Positions 30,398 to 30,711 of a DNA stretch of 30,711 nucleotides are shown here, piece after piece. The stretch comes from Asterionellopsis glacialis (lineage: Eukaryota; Bacillariophyta; Plagiogrammaphyceae; Rhaphoneidales; Asterionellopsidaceae). Within the stretch, counting starts at the first letter, position 1. Each line of letters opens with the position of its first letter. The notes under the pieces were generated by a model. It worked only from the letters and a program-made list of their open reading frames with translations, was not told the DNA's origin and made no database searches. The stretch lies in assembly GCA_014885115.2 (NCBI GenBank), contig WKLE02001351.1, positions 1-30,711 on the forward strand, in the 5' to 3' direction. The position numbers and the translations under genes are program-made.

Positions 30398-30711
30398 ATG
30401 TTGCCCATTTTTGTTCATCCTGACATGGAACTGCCAACCTGTTTGCACTGCAATGATTACAGAAGTGCTTTAACCGATGGTACCAACCACCATCGTGCAC
30501 ACCTTCCAATCCACAATTGGGGTCAACGATACCAATGTATGTTTGGTGGCTTTAATCGTAGAAGAAAGCCCATTTCCAGGAAACTCAGGATTAGTGTTTC
30601 CTATCAGGAGACCATTACCAATGGTGCTCCTTCTGTAACTCCATGCTTGTCCTCCTCTTCTTCCTTTCCCTCTAATATGAATGCTGATTGTGTGTCAAAC
30701 CCACCCAAGAA
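30398..30711 (+). CDS. Putative Cys/His-containing protein, cut by right edge
   Basis: Starts at an ATG with an in-frame TAG six bases upstream and stays open for 104 codons to the window edge. The N-terminus has LPTCLHCND (C-x2-C) followed by NHHRAHLPIH, a layout that could bind zinc, then an Arg/Lys-rich segment (GGFNRRRKPISRKLR) and a Ser-rich stretch. Nuclear DNA-binding or transposon-related proteins often look like this, but no family is recognised. The opposite strand is also open over 30324-30556 and has Cys pairs too, so the coding strand is not certain. Confidence 0.4.
   Translation, partial: MLPIFVHPDMELPTCLHCNDYRSALTDGTNHHRAHLPIHNWGQRYQCMFGGFNRRRKPISRKLRISVSYQETITNGAPSVTPCLSSSSSFPSNMNADCVSNPPK

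Overview
This window looks like nuclear DNA of a diatom, possibly a pennate one. Evidence: compact GT-AG introns of about 90-175 bp; a gene mix typical of stramenopile algae (polyphosphate polymerase, diatom-style F-box protein, signalling ATPase of bacterial type, secreted DRTG-type phosphatase); many proteins rich in Thr, Asn or Gln tracts; moderately AT-rich spacers. No bacterial operon structure, organelle gene, tRNA or rRNA was found. The species call is inference.

Layout, left to right: the 3' end of a Cys-rich secreted small protein (1-243, +); a spacer; a two-repeat CrcB/FEX-like fluoride channel candidate (1745-2881, +); a spacer with a tentative small gene (3819-4444, -); a Gfo/Idh/MocA-type oxidoreductase in two exons (4602-6491, +); a spacer with an old direct duplication; a four-exon VTC4-like polyphosphate polymerase with an added C-terminal propeller-like domain (10543-7488, -); a spacer with a second old direct duplication; an MFS transporter (11920-13806, +); a type II membrane protein, perhaps a glycosyltransferase (16127-14118, -); a secreted protein of unknown function (17578-18354, +); an F-box protein (19924-19187, -); a PAP2_C sphingolipid-synthase-like membrane enzyme (20494-22335, +); a five-exon glyoxylate/hydroxypyruvate reductase (24207-22480, -); a secreted or membrane-anchored DRTG-type phosphatase (24825-25730, +); a three-exon STAND-like AAA ATPase with helical repeats (29431-26253, -); and a repeat-rich right end with two uncertain coding stretches (30321-29998, -; 30398 to the edge, +).

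The main genes alternate strand almost perfectly, so neighbours form convergent and divergent pairs. They do not form an obvious pathway. Several act at membranes or in the endomembrane system (fluoride export, polyphosphate synthesis into an acidic vacuole, sphingolipid head-group transfer, glycosylation, secreted phosphatase), but a functional link is not supported by the sequence.

The most interesting item is the polyphosphate polymerase: all expected tunnel residues are present, no N-terminal SPX sensor is recognisable, and about 280 residues resembling a beta-propeller follow the three membrane helices, on the side predicted to be the lumen where polyphosphate accumulates.
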